Shown: positions 31,442 to 40,197 of the stretch, piece by piece | Position numbering within the stretch: the first letter of the stretch is position 1 | Layout: every line of letters begins with the position of its first letter | DNA from: Eutreptiella sp. 'Long Island Sound 2002' | Taxonomy: Eukaryota; Euglenozoa; Euglenophyceae; Eutreptiales; Eutreptiaceae | Reading direction: 5' to 3' | Length of the DNA stretch: 64,000 nucleotides | Assembly (NCBI GenBank): GCA_964036045.1 | Contig: OZ038395.1 | Span: forward strand, 11,327,298 to 11,391,297 | Made by a program: the position numbers and the translations under genes | The notes under the pieces: generated by a model | Database searches by the model: none | What the model saw: the letters and a program-made list of their open reading frames with translations, nothing else | What the model was told of the DNA's origin: nothing

Positions 31442-34354
31442 TTAGTCTGACGTACCTGTCTCTGAAGGAATGCCAAACTCTTTGCACCTCCAAGTCGTAT
31501 ATTTCTCAAAGCTTGTCCCTGCAACAACTCTCGCAAAATTGTCATCCGATGATGCCAGCAAGTAGCTAAGACTACGGCCTGTGTTGTGGCCCAGGTGTTG
31601 TAGATACATGTATCGCGGCTTAATGCGCTTATTTAAACTGTAGCCGAAGAAGGCTGGGAAAGCATCAATCTCCGAGACGGATCGTCCCATTCCCTGCGTC
31701 AGAAACTCAACCTTTGGGGCAATATTCTTTTCAATACTACACCCAAACACCGCTGGAAGCTGATTCACTACTTTGCCCACATCCACACCCAGCTCATCAA
31801 GATATGCCACCGTCCCCTTCATGTTCTCCATACTGAGCCCAAACACCTGTGGATTCCGATTCACTGCTTTGCCCACATCCACACCCAGCTCATCAAGATA
31901 TGCCACCGTCCCCTTCATGTTCTCCATACTATACGAAAACACCTGCGGAAGCCGATTCACTACTTTGCCCACATCCACACCCAGCTCATCAAGATATGCC
32001 ACCGTCCCCTTCATGTTCTCCATACTATACGAAAACACCTGCGGAAGCCGATTCACTACTTTGCCCACATCCAAACCCAGCTCCTCAAGATATGCCACTG
32101 TGGTCTTCATGTTCTCCATACTGAGCCCAAACACCGATGGAAGCCGATTCACTACTTTGCCCACATCCACACCCAGCTCATCAAGATATGCCACCGTCCC
32201 CTTCATGTTCTCCATACTATACCCAAACACCTGTGGACGCCCATTCACTACTTTGCCCACATCCACACCCAGCTCATCAAGATATGCCACCGTCCCCTTC
32301 ATGTTCTCCATACTATAACCAAACACCTGTGGAAGCCGATTCACTACTTTGCCCACATCCACACCCAGCTCATCAAGATATGCCACCGTCCCCTTCATGT
32401 TCTCCATACTGAGCCCAAACACCTGTGGAAGCTGATTCACTACTTTGCCCACATCCAAACCCAGCTCATCAAGATATGCCACCGTCCCCTTCAGGTTCTC
32501 CATACTGTACCCAAACACCGGTGGATGCCGATTCACCACTTTGCCCACATCCACACCCAGCTCATCAAGATATGCCACCGTCCCCTTCATGTTCTCCATA
32601 CTATACCCAAACACCGGTGGATGCCCATTCACTACTTTGCTCACATCCACACCCAGCTCATCAAGATATGCCACCGTCCCCTTCATGTTCTCCATACTGA
32701 GCCCAAACACCTGTGGACGCCCATTCACTACTTTGCCCACATCCACACCCAGCTCATCAAGATATGCCACCGTCCCCTTCATGTTCTCCATACTATACCC
32801 AAACACCGCTGGAAGCCGATTCACTACTTTGCTCACATCCACACCAAGCTCATCAAGATATGCCACCGTCCCCTTCATGTTCTCCATACTGTACCCAAAC
32901 ACCGGTGGATGCCGATTCACCACTTTGCCCACATCCACACCCAGCTCATCAAGATATGCCACCGTCCCCTTCATGTTCTCCATACTGAGCCCAAACACCT
33001 GTGGAAACCGATTCACTACTTTGCCCACATCCACGCCCATCTCCTGCAGATATGCGACTGTCCGCTTCATGGTTTCCACACTATACGAAAACATGGCCGG
33101 ATGCTGGTTCACCACTTCAGGCACGTTCAAATCCACATACTGCAAATATTCAACTGTCCGTTCCATGCTCCCTCTGTCATACGACAACACAGTCGGGTGC
33201 CCGGTTACCACAATGGCCACATCTACACCCAGCCCCCGTAAATATGCCTCTGTGCTCTGCAATTGTGAAATACTAAAACCAAACACTTCTGGCAAAATGT
33301 TCACAACTCTTCGGGTATCAACTCCCAGCCCCTGCAAATACGCAACGGTCGCGCTCATACCCTCCAGAGGAAGCAGCAGCACTGCTGGATACCTCTGCAC
33401 GACGGTGCGGCATTGCACACGCAGCTCCTGCAAATAGGTAATGACCGCGGCAGAGTCCTCTGCCGCCATGCGGAGTACCTGCGGCACGGTGTTCACCACT
33501 GCTTCCATGTCTATGCGCAGGGGAGACAACACACCGTAGAAGATGTTGTCAAACAGGGACATGGCATCACATCCCAAAAGCCCCGGATCCAGCCCTATTA
33601 CTTTTGCCGTATCCACACCTGACTTATTCAGAAGCCTAACAACATCTTCCATGTTCTCCATACTGTACCCCAGCACTGCTGGATGCTGATTCACCACCGA
33701 TACCACATCCACTCGCAAATCCCGCAGGTACCTCACTTTCTCCTTCACGTTCTGCAAACCCAGAACTTGCGGCCGCCGTTGCACAACCTGTTGTGTGTCC
33801 ACACCCAGGTTCTGCAGGTACCCAACCGTCCACTGTAGGGCCTCTATAGAATACAAAAACACCGCCGGATGGCAATTCAATACCTTGCGGATATCTACGC
33901 CCAGCTCATCAAGATATGCAACGCACCGCTGCATGTGCTCCCTGCTAACCCCAAGCACCTGCGGCTGCTCATCTACCACTGCACGTATGTCCAGACCAAA
34001 ATCTTGCAAATACATTGCAACATCCTTCACCTGCTCTAACCTCAAACACAACAGCGAGGGCAGCGCGTTTATTACTTTTGACAAGTCAACCCTCAACTCC
34101 TGCAAGAATCCAACAACCGCTTGCATTTCATGGATGTCAGAATGCAACACCGTGGGACACAGTTGTACGATGGCCCGCACATCAGCCCCAAGCTCTTGCA
34201 GGTACTCGGCAATCGCTTTCACATTCTTCACGGAGCAGTCCTGCATGGAGGGACACATCTCGATAAGGGCCTGAAGATTGGCACCCACATAGTACTCCAC
34301 GGCCTCCTCAATGCCCATACCTACAGTTTGGAGGCAATTCAGGATTGCATGCAC
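31442..34354 (-). CDS. mTERF-repeat protein with homogenised 32-residue array (copy 1)
   Basis: mTERF proteins are helical-repeat nucleic-acid-binding proteins that act mostly in mitochondria and plastids in transcription, splicing or ribosome assembly. This one is 970 residues. Residues 1-454 hold about thirteen diverged motifs (e.g. VAYLDELGVDIRKV, VGYLQNLGVDTQQV). Residues 455-870 are thirteen near-identical 32-residue motifs on the scaffold SMENMKGTVAYLDELGVDVG. A diverged cap of 100 residues follows (KVEFLTQGM, PRYMYLQHLG). Typical mTERF proteins have fewer, degenerate motifs, so this is unusually long and regular. The Met is chosen because the frame upstream differs between the two copies. 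No targeting peptide is evident, so an upstream exon is possible. A strong donor (CAG|GTACGT at 31456/31455) lies 12 nt before the stop codon, so the C-terminus may be longer by splicing. Confidence 0.85.
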   Translation of the reverse strand: MHAILNCLQTVGMGIEEAVEYYVGANLQALIEMCPSMQDCSVKNVKAIAEYLQELGADVRAIVQLCPTVLHSDIHEMQAVVGFLQELRVDLSKVINALPSLLCLRLEQVKDVAMYLQDFGLDIRAVVDEQPQVLGVSREHMQRCVAYLDELGVDIRKVLNCHPAVFLYSIEALQWTVGYLQNLGVDTQQVVQRRPQVLGLQNVKEKVRYLRDLRVDVVSVVNQHPAVLGYSMENMEDVVRLLNKSGVDTAKVIGLDPGLLGCDAMSLFDNIFYGVLSPLRIDMEAVVNTVPQVLRMAAEDSAAVITYLQELRVQCRTVVQRYPAVLLLPLEGMSATVAYLQGLGVDTRRVVNILPEVFGFSISQLQSTEAYLRGLGVDVAIVVTGHPTVLSYDRGSMERTVEYLQYVDLNVPEVVNQHPAMFSYSVETMKRTVAYLQEMGVDVGKVVNRFPQVFGLSMENMKGTVAYLDELGVDVGKVVNRHPPVFGYSMENMKGTVAYLDELGVDVSKVVNRLPAVFGYSMENMKGTVAYLDELGVDVGKVVNGRPQVFGLSMENMKGTVAYLDELGVDVSKVVNGHPPVFGYSMENMKGTVAYLDELGVDVGKVVNRHPPVFGYSMENLKGTVAYLDELGLDVGKVVNQLPQVFGLSMENMKGTVAYLDELGVDVGKVVNRLPQVFGYSMENMKGTVAYLDELGVDVGKVVNGRPQVFGYSMENMKGTVAYLDELGVDVGKVVNRLPSVFGLSMENMKTTVAYLEELGLDVGKVVNRLPQVFSYSMENMKGTVAYLDELGVDVGKVVNRLPQVFSYSMENMKGTVAYLDELGVDVGKAVNRNPQVFGLSMENMKGTVAYLDELGVDVGKVVNQLPAVFGCSIEKNIAPKVEFLTQGMGRSVSEIDAFPAFFGYSLNKRIKPRYMYLQHLGHNTGRSLSYLLASSDDNFARVVAGTSFEKYTTWRCKEFGIPSETGTSD
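31745..32992 (-). repeat. Thirteen tandem 96-bp coding repeats in mTERF copy 1
   Basis: 1248 bp, exactly 13 units of 96 bp, encoding residues 455-870. Variable residues per unit, given as motif positions 1-2, 27-28 and 30: GL/RH/P, GY/RL/A, GY/GR/Q, GL/GH/P, GY/RH/P, GY/QL/Q, GL/RL/Q, GY/GR/Q, GY/RL/S, GL/RL/Q, SY/RL/Q, SY/RN/Q, GL/QL/A. Other positions are almost fixed. Because 96 is divisible by 3 and stop codons are absent, other frames are also open; those are shadows. Confidence 0.9.
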
Positions 34355-34589
34355 CGCAGAAGGACAACTACTGTGGGGCCCCTAAACTTAGGCTCACAAA
34401 GCCTCGCACTGAACACTGAACATGCACAAGAAGACGAAATGCCGTTGCCAATTGTGTGTGACGCCCAGGTATCTGCAAGCAACCGAATAGTGTTCGCTGT
34501 CGTGCATCACCTCTCTATGGCTCTGTTCGCACTGCAGCAATCTATGCATTCATCGCCCCGAACAGCTGTATGCTGGGCGCCCCGAACAA

Positions 34590-34960
34590 TGGGGTACCCA
34601 GCGGGAGGGGGAGGGGGGGGGGCGGCAAATCAAAAAACTCATTGGGGGATAAATTTCGGTCCGAAAATGATGATTCTACAAGGGGTTGGACATCCAATGC
34701 CGTACCTTGCGTTATGCTATGTGAACGACCCCAAGGGCCATGAGCAACGGATACTGAGCTCGCACACACCCCCGCGTCACAGGCATATGGTCGTAGCTAC
34801 GATTCTCAGTTCATTGTTTTGACTTGCTGCACTGCAGCGCAAACCAGATCAGCGCCGAATGTTGCCTTGACCCCAACGGGCGTGGCACATGGCACCCGCC
34901 CCTGCACTTGATCTAATAACCCTCTTCGAGGTGATTTTTCCGACCACTCTTGACCCCCCC
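34590..34960 (+). repeat. Dispersed repeat, ACAAGGGGTTGGACATCCAAT family, copy 2, with nested insertion
   Basis: The family unit seen at 3905-4105 is interrupted after GAACGACCCCAAGGG by about 150 bp that starts near GGATACTGAGCTCGCACA and includes TTCTCAGTTCATTG and GCCGAATGTTGCC. That inner repeat also occurs at 25745, 36640, 43460-43600 and 46640-46770. The same arrangement is at 43310-43665 in duplication copy 2, so the nesting predates the duplication. Confidence 0.6.
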
Positions 34961-35155
34961 CCCCCCCAATATGTTTTTTGACACCCTTGGGGCCTCGGAA
35001 ATAAATTCGGTGCCTTCGGCCCGCCGGAGTTCATAGTGGCAGACAGACCATTTCGTACAGCGTAAATCCTCCCTTCTGTGCCCTCTGGAGCACCATCCCC
35101 CACCCCCCACCAAGTTAAAGACACATTTCTTGCATCCATCCCTACCGTACACATG

Positions 35156-35369
35156 TGAAGCAAGACGCGGTGCAAGGAAATTGCCTAAAGAAGGACCAAT
35201 TTCACTGAAGTACATCGCGAAGCCACAAGAGAGTGGCATTGGGTCCCCTTCTCCGTCCGAAAGCACTGGCGCTCGCATTGTTTGCTGTCTTGGACGGCTC
35301 ACCGCACTTACCGCACGGAGTGTAGGCCAGCCGACCTCCACATTTTGGCCATCCTTCAGGGGCCGTGAG
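35156..35369 (+). mobile_element. 214-bp segment absent from duplication copy 2
   Basis: Copy 2 reads ACACATGCGTAAGGACCC without interruption (43863-43880), while copy 1 has 214 bp between ACACATG and CGTCAGGACCC. A related sequence of about 195 bp lies inverted at 46018-46220, sharing AAGCAAGA(C/T)GCGGTGCAAGG and CCACATTTTGGC. No clear terminal inverted repeats or target duplication were found. Confidence 0.5.
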
Positions 35370-35472
35370 CGTCAGGACCCCCAAACTTGGTGTGTCAGTC
35401 ATGTCCATAAAACGCACCGTCCCCTCCGTTTCTATAAATACACCGGCAAACGTTTGCACAGGAACAGCCCTA

Positions 35473-36084
35473 TCACGACACCAAGAGGGCCATCCCAACG
35501 GCACAAAGCACACCTAAAGCCTCCGGTGATGCAGGGCCTTGTGCTGCCATGGCCTGCAACTCGTCCTCCTCCCCTGTGCCCGTGGTCCTCAACATCCTCC
35601 ATCGCTGCCCAGGCCGGCCCCTGCAACCCCATATGAACAGCAACCCCACCATCACGAAGCACCGCTCCATGGGCCATGCAATGGTGCACGGTATCCCCCA
35701 CGGCCCCCAACACCACGTGGCCGTTGCTCTGACGGCCGAAGGGCCAGTGCCAAGCGACTGGTCTGGTACCACCGCCGTGGCCCTGGGGCTTTGTGTTTGA
35801 GGACTGGAGGATTTGTGGTGTGCGTGCGCGGCCGTTCGTGTCGCCGCGTTCACAGTGGTTGGCAGTGACTTGACGCCCATCGTGAGCACTGAGGGCGAGG
35901 GAGCGTTGTTGTGTGATACGAGAGCCAACACCAGAACAAGCACCACCGCCGTGCGAAGGGTCCAGCGCGGCGGCACTGCGCAACGGCTGTGCGGAGTGCG
36001 CACACGCCACAGCGTCGCTGGCTGAGCACATGGCCTTAACATGACATGTTGCTGGCATTCCATGCTCAGAAAAATCGGGGACAA
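35473..36084 (-). CDS. Unrecognised 203-codon frame with hydrophobic segment (copy 1)
   Basis: The frame holds a strongly hydrophobic stretch TAVVLVLVLALVS at about residues 43-55, followed by a Ser/Thr/Pro-rich region and a second hydrophobic segment CFVMVGLLFIWGC, then an acidic GTGEEDELQAM and a hydrophobic end GVLCAVGMALLVS. It could be a small membrane or secreted protein. It is conserved without indels in duplication copy 2 (44586-43975) with about 11 amino-acid changes. The overlapping alternative frame (36214-35432) changes more. No family is recognised, and it could still be chance. Confidence 0.3.
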   Translation of the reverse strand: MSPIFLSMECQQHVMLRPCAQPATLWRVRTPHSRCAVPPRWTLRTAVVLVLVLALVSHNNAPSPSVLTMGVKSLPTTVNAATRTAAHAHHKSSSPQTQSPRATAVVPDQSLGTGPSAVRATATWCWGPWGIPCTIAWPMERCFVMVGLLFIWGCRGRPGQRWRMLRTTGTGEEDELQAMAAQGPASPEALGVLCAVGMALLVS

Positions 36085-38129
36085 GTGGAGGAGAGATCAA
36101 CCTGAAGAGAGATATGCCTTTTCGCTGCAAAGCCTCCAGCTCCATGTTCAAGAACAGGGGCTGCTCCACACAGTTGGGAGGTCGAGAACAACATACCACA
36201 TCATTCAGCAACATCGAGCCCTGTGTGAATGACTCCTAATTCGGAAAAGGTGAGCCAGGCACCGCACATCACAAAGAAAACACGCAACATCACAGGAAAT
36301 CCTGCAACCCCCAGAGTAGAGAGGAGTGCACTGGCTACATGGGGGCCCCACTATGGGAACCACTCAAGCTACACGATGCATGCCGTATCGGGCCACAGAA
36401 GGACAAGTAAGCTTTAAATAAACAGTGGCGAAAGGCCATTTGACCAGTGACCAGCTCGTTGTTCATTTTGCTATAAAATGTTTGTTTTTTCCCCTGGCTT
36501 GGTAACAAAGTGTTTACAAAAATGGACACTTTTCCTGGTTCTTGTCTCCCCTGTTTGGATCCTTCCATGGCAATTTCATGGGAAACAATTTCTTGCATGC
36601 CATGAGTGCAATTTATCTGTGTACATTTTCTGCGGATATACCCCCGTGACACAGGCATATGGCCATAGCCACGAATCTTCGGGGGGAGGGGGGGGCATGT
36701 GAGCCCCTGCCCGCCCAACGGCCATTGAGGTGGTGCCCCTCCGTCCCCCACACCGTCCAACGACGAACAATGGGCCCTGGACACCAGTTGTACCCCAAAT
36801 TGCGAGAGCAACGGTAAAAAGCACTGGACTTAATGGAAGCAACACCGACCGTTGCTCTGACAGGGGCGTTGTTTGCGCCCACCGGACTCGGCCAAGGGGG
36901 TCCTTAAGAGAGAGAGAGAGAAAAAACAAAGTGTTCCTGTACACAGTTTTCCCAAAAAGACCGCGTGTAGCTCATACGTTCAACCATGGTTGGTGGCGGT
37001 TGGCGGTTGACGGTTGGTGGCAATTGGCGGTTGGCACTGGGCGACTGGCGGTTGGTGGCGGTTGGTGGTGGTTGGTGGTCGCTTGGGGCGGTCCTTAAAA
37101 GTTGTCCTTAACAAAAAAAAGTTTAGTTCCTAAAAGACCCCATGGACTCGGCGGAGGACTGGGCAGGAGGGACCCCGGCAGTGGAAAGGGTGACCAAATG
37201 ACAAACTGCATGTGCTCAAGGTCAGCGCTCCCATGGAGCCATCTGGGAAACCCCAAAGACCATCCCCGGCCCCATTTCACAGAAGAAACTCGATCTTCAT
37301 GGACAACCAGAAAAAAGCACCGCCCCGGTCCCATGAGTTGCGGAAACAACACCTCTCGCCGCTCTTACAAGGGCGCGGTTGATGCAAAGAAAAGGGGTTG
37401 GGTGGGCAATACATGGCAATCCACTCGCTATTGTGGAACACTCCCCTTGTCCAAGCCATGCCACAGTCCCAAACTCATATGGTCCGTTGCCCTACTCGTC
37501 CTTAGACATGGTGATTTTTTTTGTTTTTGGTTTTCCCCCTCCAACTCAAACTGTCCATCAAGTTCAATGTGAGCTCTCGGGCAACAGATCAAGGAGTAGG
37601 GCATATAGTACGACCGAGGGTTCCACATGCAGCACCATGTCCACGTGTTCCAGTTTCAGCTAGTGGGCCAACTCTGTTCACTACCGGCATGATCTACTCT
37701 TTGCATATGCACTCATAAAGTGCCACGCCTTACGGCTCTGATTTCCAGATTGCTCCCCTGGGTGTTGTACCTGTTGACCATTTGCCTGGTTCGGCTGTCT
37801 TTCCACGTACCTGTATCTCTGCTCTTCTGTCGCCGTTTTGTGTCCTGCTACCCACCCACGTCGCACAACAGCCCTCATCCTAGTCATTGTGAGTGCAGGT
37901 GCAGGATGCGCGCACGGTGCGTGCTGCTACCCCATCACACACCCTAACTTGACACCCCCATGCTGAGCGCCAAAAAGCGAAACCCAGCTTCCTCCCAATC
38001 ATGGTCCACTCCGGCACCCGACCATGCGTTCCACTGCATCCAAATGATCCTCTGCCCCCAATCATCATCGGCGATCAAGGGATTTGAACTAACGACTATG
38101 TCACGGCGCTCTAGACGACTATCACTCCG

Positions 38130-38633
38130 TCAGTCTGCTAGTGTACTGAGATTGTGGGTCTTGTACCCTCTGGCCATTCGCATCGCTTGCCTTTCCGACC
38201 ACGCACATGTTTCCCTGTTCTTCCGTGGCCATTTTTGGTCTTGCTCCAGTGCTCCCATGTGCTCTGTCTCCGTGGGGTGTCTCTGTTCCATACTGCGCAC
38301 CGCCTCGCCATGTAGAATGGCTACGGCCCACTCGTGTTCTGCCAGCAGCTTGCTGACACATTGCTGCACCTCTGTCGTCACTCGACGGTACGTGCTGTCC
38401 AGCACTCGCTTCTGTGTGTGCCACCATATTCTGTGCGCCCCTGTATCCCATTTGTCCCACTCCAACTGTGGCGCCCTTGGGTTGTTTGTATTGCACCTGC
38501 TCAGGTGTGCCTTCCCTTTTTTGTGACGCGGTGATTTTGAGCCTCCTTTGCAGTTCCCAAACATTGAGAAGCCAAAGCATTGGTTGGGACTGCACCGCCT
38601 CAAAGAGGATGGCACATTTTTTTCTTGGATCAA
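38130..38633 (-). CDS. Unrecognised 167-codon frame, duplicate of 29094-28591
   Basis: Same frame as in duplication copy 1 with no indel. Differences are mostly single substitutions (for example LEST to LDST and GMAQRH to SMEQRH). The neighbourhood is the same, including the tRNA-like sequence at 38073-38140. No domain is recognised. Confidence 0.25.
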   Translation of the reverse strand: MIQEKNVPSSLRRCSPNQCFGFSMFGNCKGGSKSPRHKKGKAHLSRCNTNNPRAPQLEWDKWDTGAHRIWWHTQKRVLDSTYRRVTTEVQQCVSKLLAEHEWAVAILHGEAVRSMEQRHPTETEHMGALEQDQKWPRKNRETCAWSERQAMRMARGYKTHNLSTLAD

Positions 38634-38942
38634 ATAGGCTTTACCAGTTCAGTGCCGACACCCTGAATGGTAAGTGTACGAATAAAGAACAGGCTTTGGC
38701 AAGGGCAGCCGGGGTAGCTATACGGTGTGCAGCTTGTGACTGGCGCCCCATGGTGCCCCCAAGGGGGTACACGGTCAGTGTAAAGGAATTGAGCACTGGT
38801 TGGGGTCCCAGTGTGCCTTATGGCGTTTTGGGAGTGGTTGAAGTGCGTTGTCCCACAAGGTGGGGTCCCACTCCTCCCTGGGTCGCTTGCATATCATGTG
38901 TAGTGTTTTTTGTATTGGTCTGGTGTGTTGGTAGTATGTCAT

Positions 38943-39300
38943 GGCTAAGTGTTTGCACTGCGTGCGCACTGCGTGCGCACTGCGTGCGCACTGCGTGCAT
39001 GTTGTGCACGCAGAGGCTAGGATACTCACCCAAGAATACCTGTCACCTGTTTACTAGGGGGAAGACTGAAAGGTGTCAATACCATAGGGTTGGCCAGGTG
39101 TCCATCGATACTTCTGGTTGTAGTTATAACCAACAGCATCGTCGAAGAAGAACTGTCCGGTCCTGGTGTCGACTCACCACCATCGAGTATCGGCGATCGA
39201 GAGCCTTCAAGCGACGATGACCACGTGGACTTCTTTGCAGTTGTGGACGTGGCCATACCGATCGATGATCTTGATCATCTCGGTTCGAGAATCACCTTGA
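38943..39300 (+). other. Segment unique to duplication copy 2, starting with four 11-bp motifs
   Basis: It starts shortly before four perfect tandem copies of GCACTGCGTGC (38955-38998), the T variant of the 11-bp motif found at G-run elements. It then contains a plus-strand 75-codon frame (39090-39317) with PPSSIGDREPSSDDDHVDFF and IPIDDLDHLGSRI, protein-like and acidic but unrecognised. The G-run terminus itself is not evident, so this may be a truncated element. Confidence 0.4.
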
Positions 39301-40197
39301 AGTCGAAAGCGATGTAGCACATCACATGTGATTGCAGTGATCACAGAAGGGCAAGACATCCTACAGCCCAACAACACATCTGTGGCACAATGATGACCAA
39401 AACACAAGAACATATGTCTTGACCAAGAACTACAATGCCTCGCACAACCTCCAGCCCGTGTGCTGCTTGAGGAGGTGCTACCTGCCGCTGCCCTTGGAAA
39501 GGTTACGGGAAACCCTCCGAAACTTGCGAATGTGCAGATGTAATGCGCAATCGACGCAGACAGCAACGTGCGGTCGGGTGAATGCACGTGAGGAACTGGA
39601 AACGTGGAGGGAATGCCACCAGACGTTGGCGGGCGAACGCATGACCTTGTGCAATGGTGCGCATTGGAGAGCATTTTTGGGAGAGCCCCATCGCAATCCC
39701 CATCGGTGTTGTGGTGGTGGTGTGTTTTCGTTACGGTCGATTGTGGCTGCACCACACCACTCTTGAGGCTCTCCAAGTCAGCATGGCAGGACTTTCGGGC
39801 ATTGGCAGCGGCGTTGTGTGGTCTCGCATGTCGTTCCTCACAGTACTCCATGACCTATCAACACCATCCCGATCGTAAGCCACGTTGCATTGGAAGTCAG
39901 GGAGGTACCCTCACTCCACTTTCCGTGGCCCGAGCCAATGCCCCGGCCGCTCTCTCCTGTTCCCCGAACGCCTCACACCAACGGCATTGGTACCCATCAG
40001 TAACGGCCTCAAACCGCGCCAACCTCCTTTTCCTCACCTCCCCTAACACATCGCTCTCGTCCCCTCCCCTTACGATGCATCCCGTGTCCTGATACGCCCG
40101 CTCATCACGGTGCCACTGCACATCATTCAGATGCGAAATCCAGTTTGCCTGCAGCTCCAAGTGGAGAGGCGGAAGCTCGCTTATCAAAGCGCAAATC

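Larger units (their letters stand above)
25745..36625 (+). repeat. Segmental tandem duplication, copy 1
   Basis: The order of sequence from about 25745 to 36625 is repeated at about 36637-45105 in direct orientation. The offset falls stepwise from about 10.87 kb to 8.50 kb. Copy 1 has extra segments of 710 bp (26099-26808), 604 bp (27517-28120) and 214 bp (35156-35369). A 1.15-kb segment (29402-30555) is replaced by about 360 bp (38943-39300) in copy 2. Outside these, identity is high by eye. Each copy carries one mTERF gene. Confidence 0.85.

Noticed and set aside
31745-32992. Regular direct repeats suggesting a CRISPR array
   Set aside because: The period is exactly 96 bp with no unique spacers, and the repeats encode a helical-repeat protein in a eukaryotic genome.
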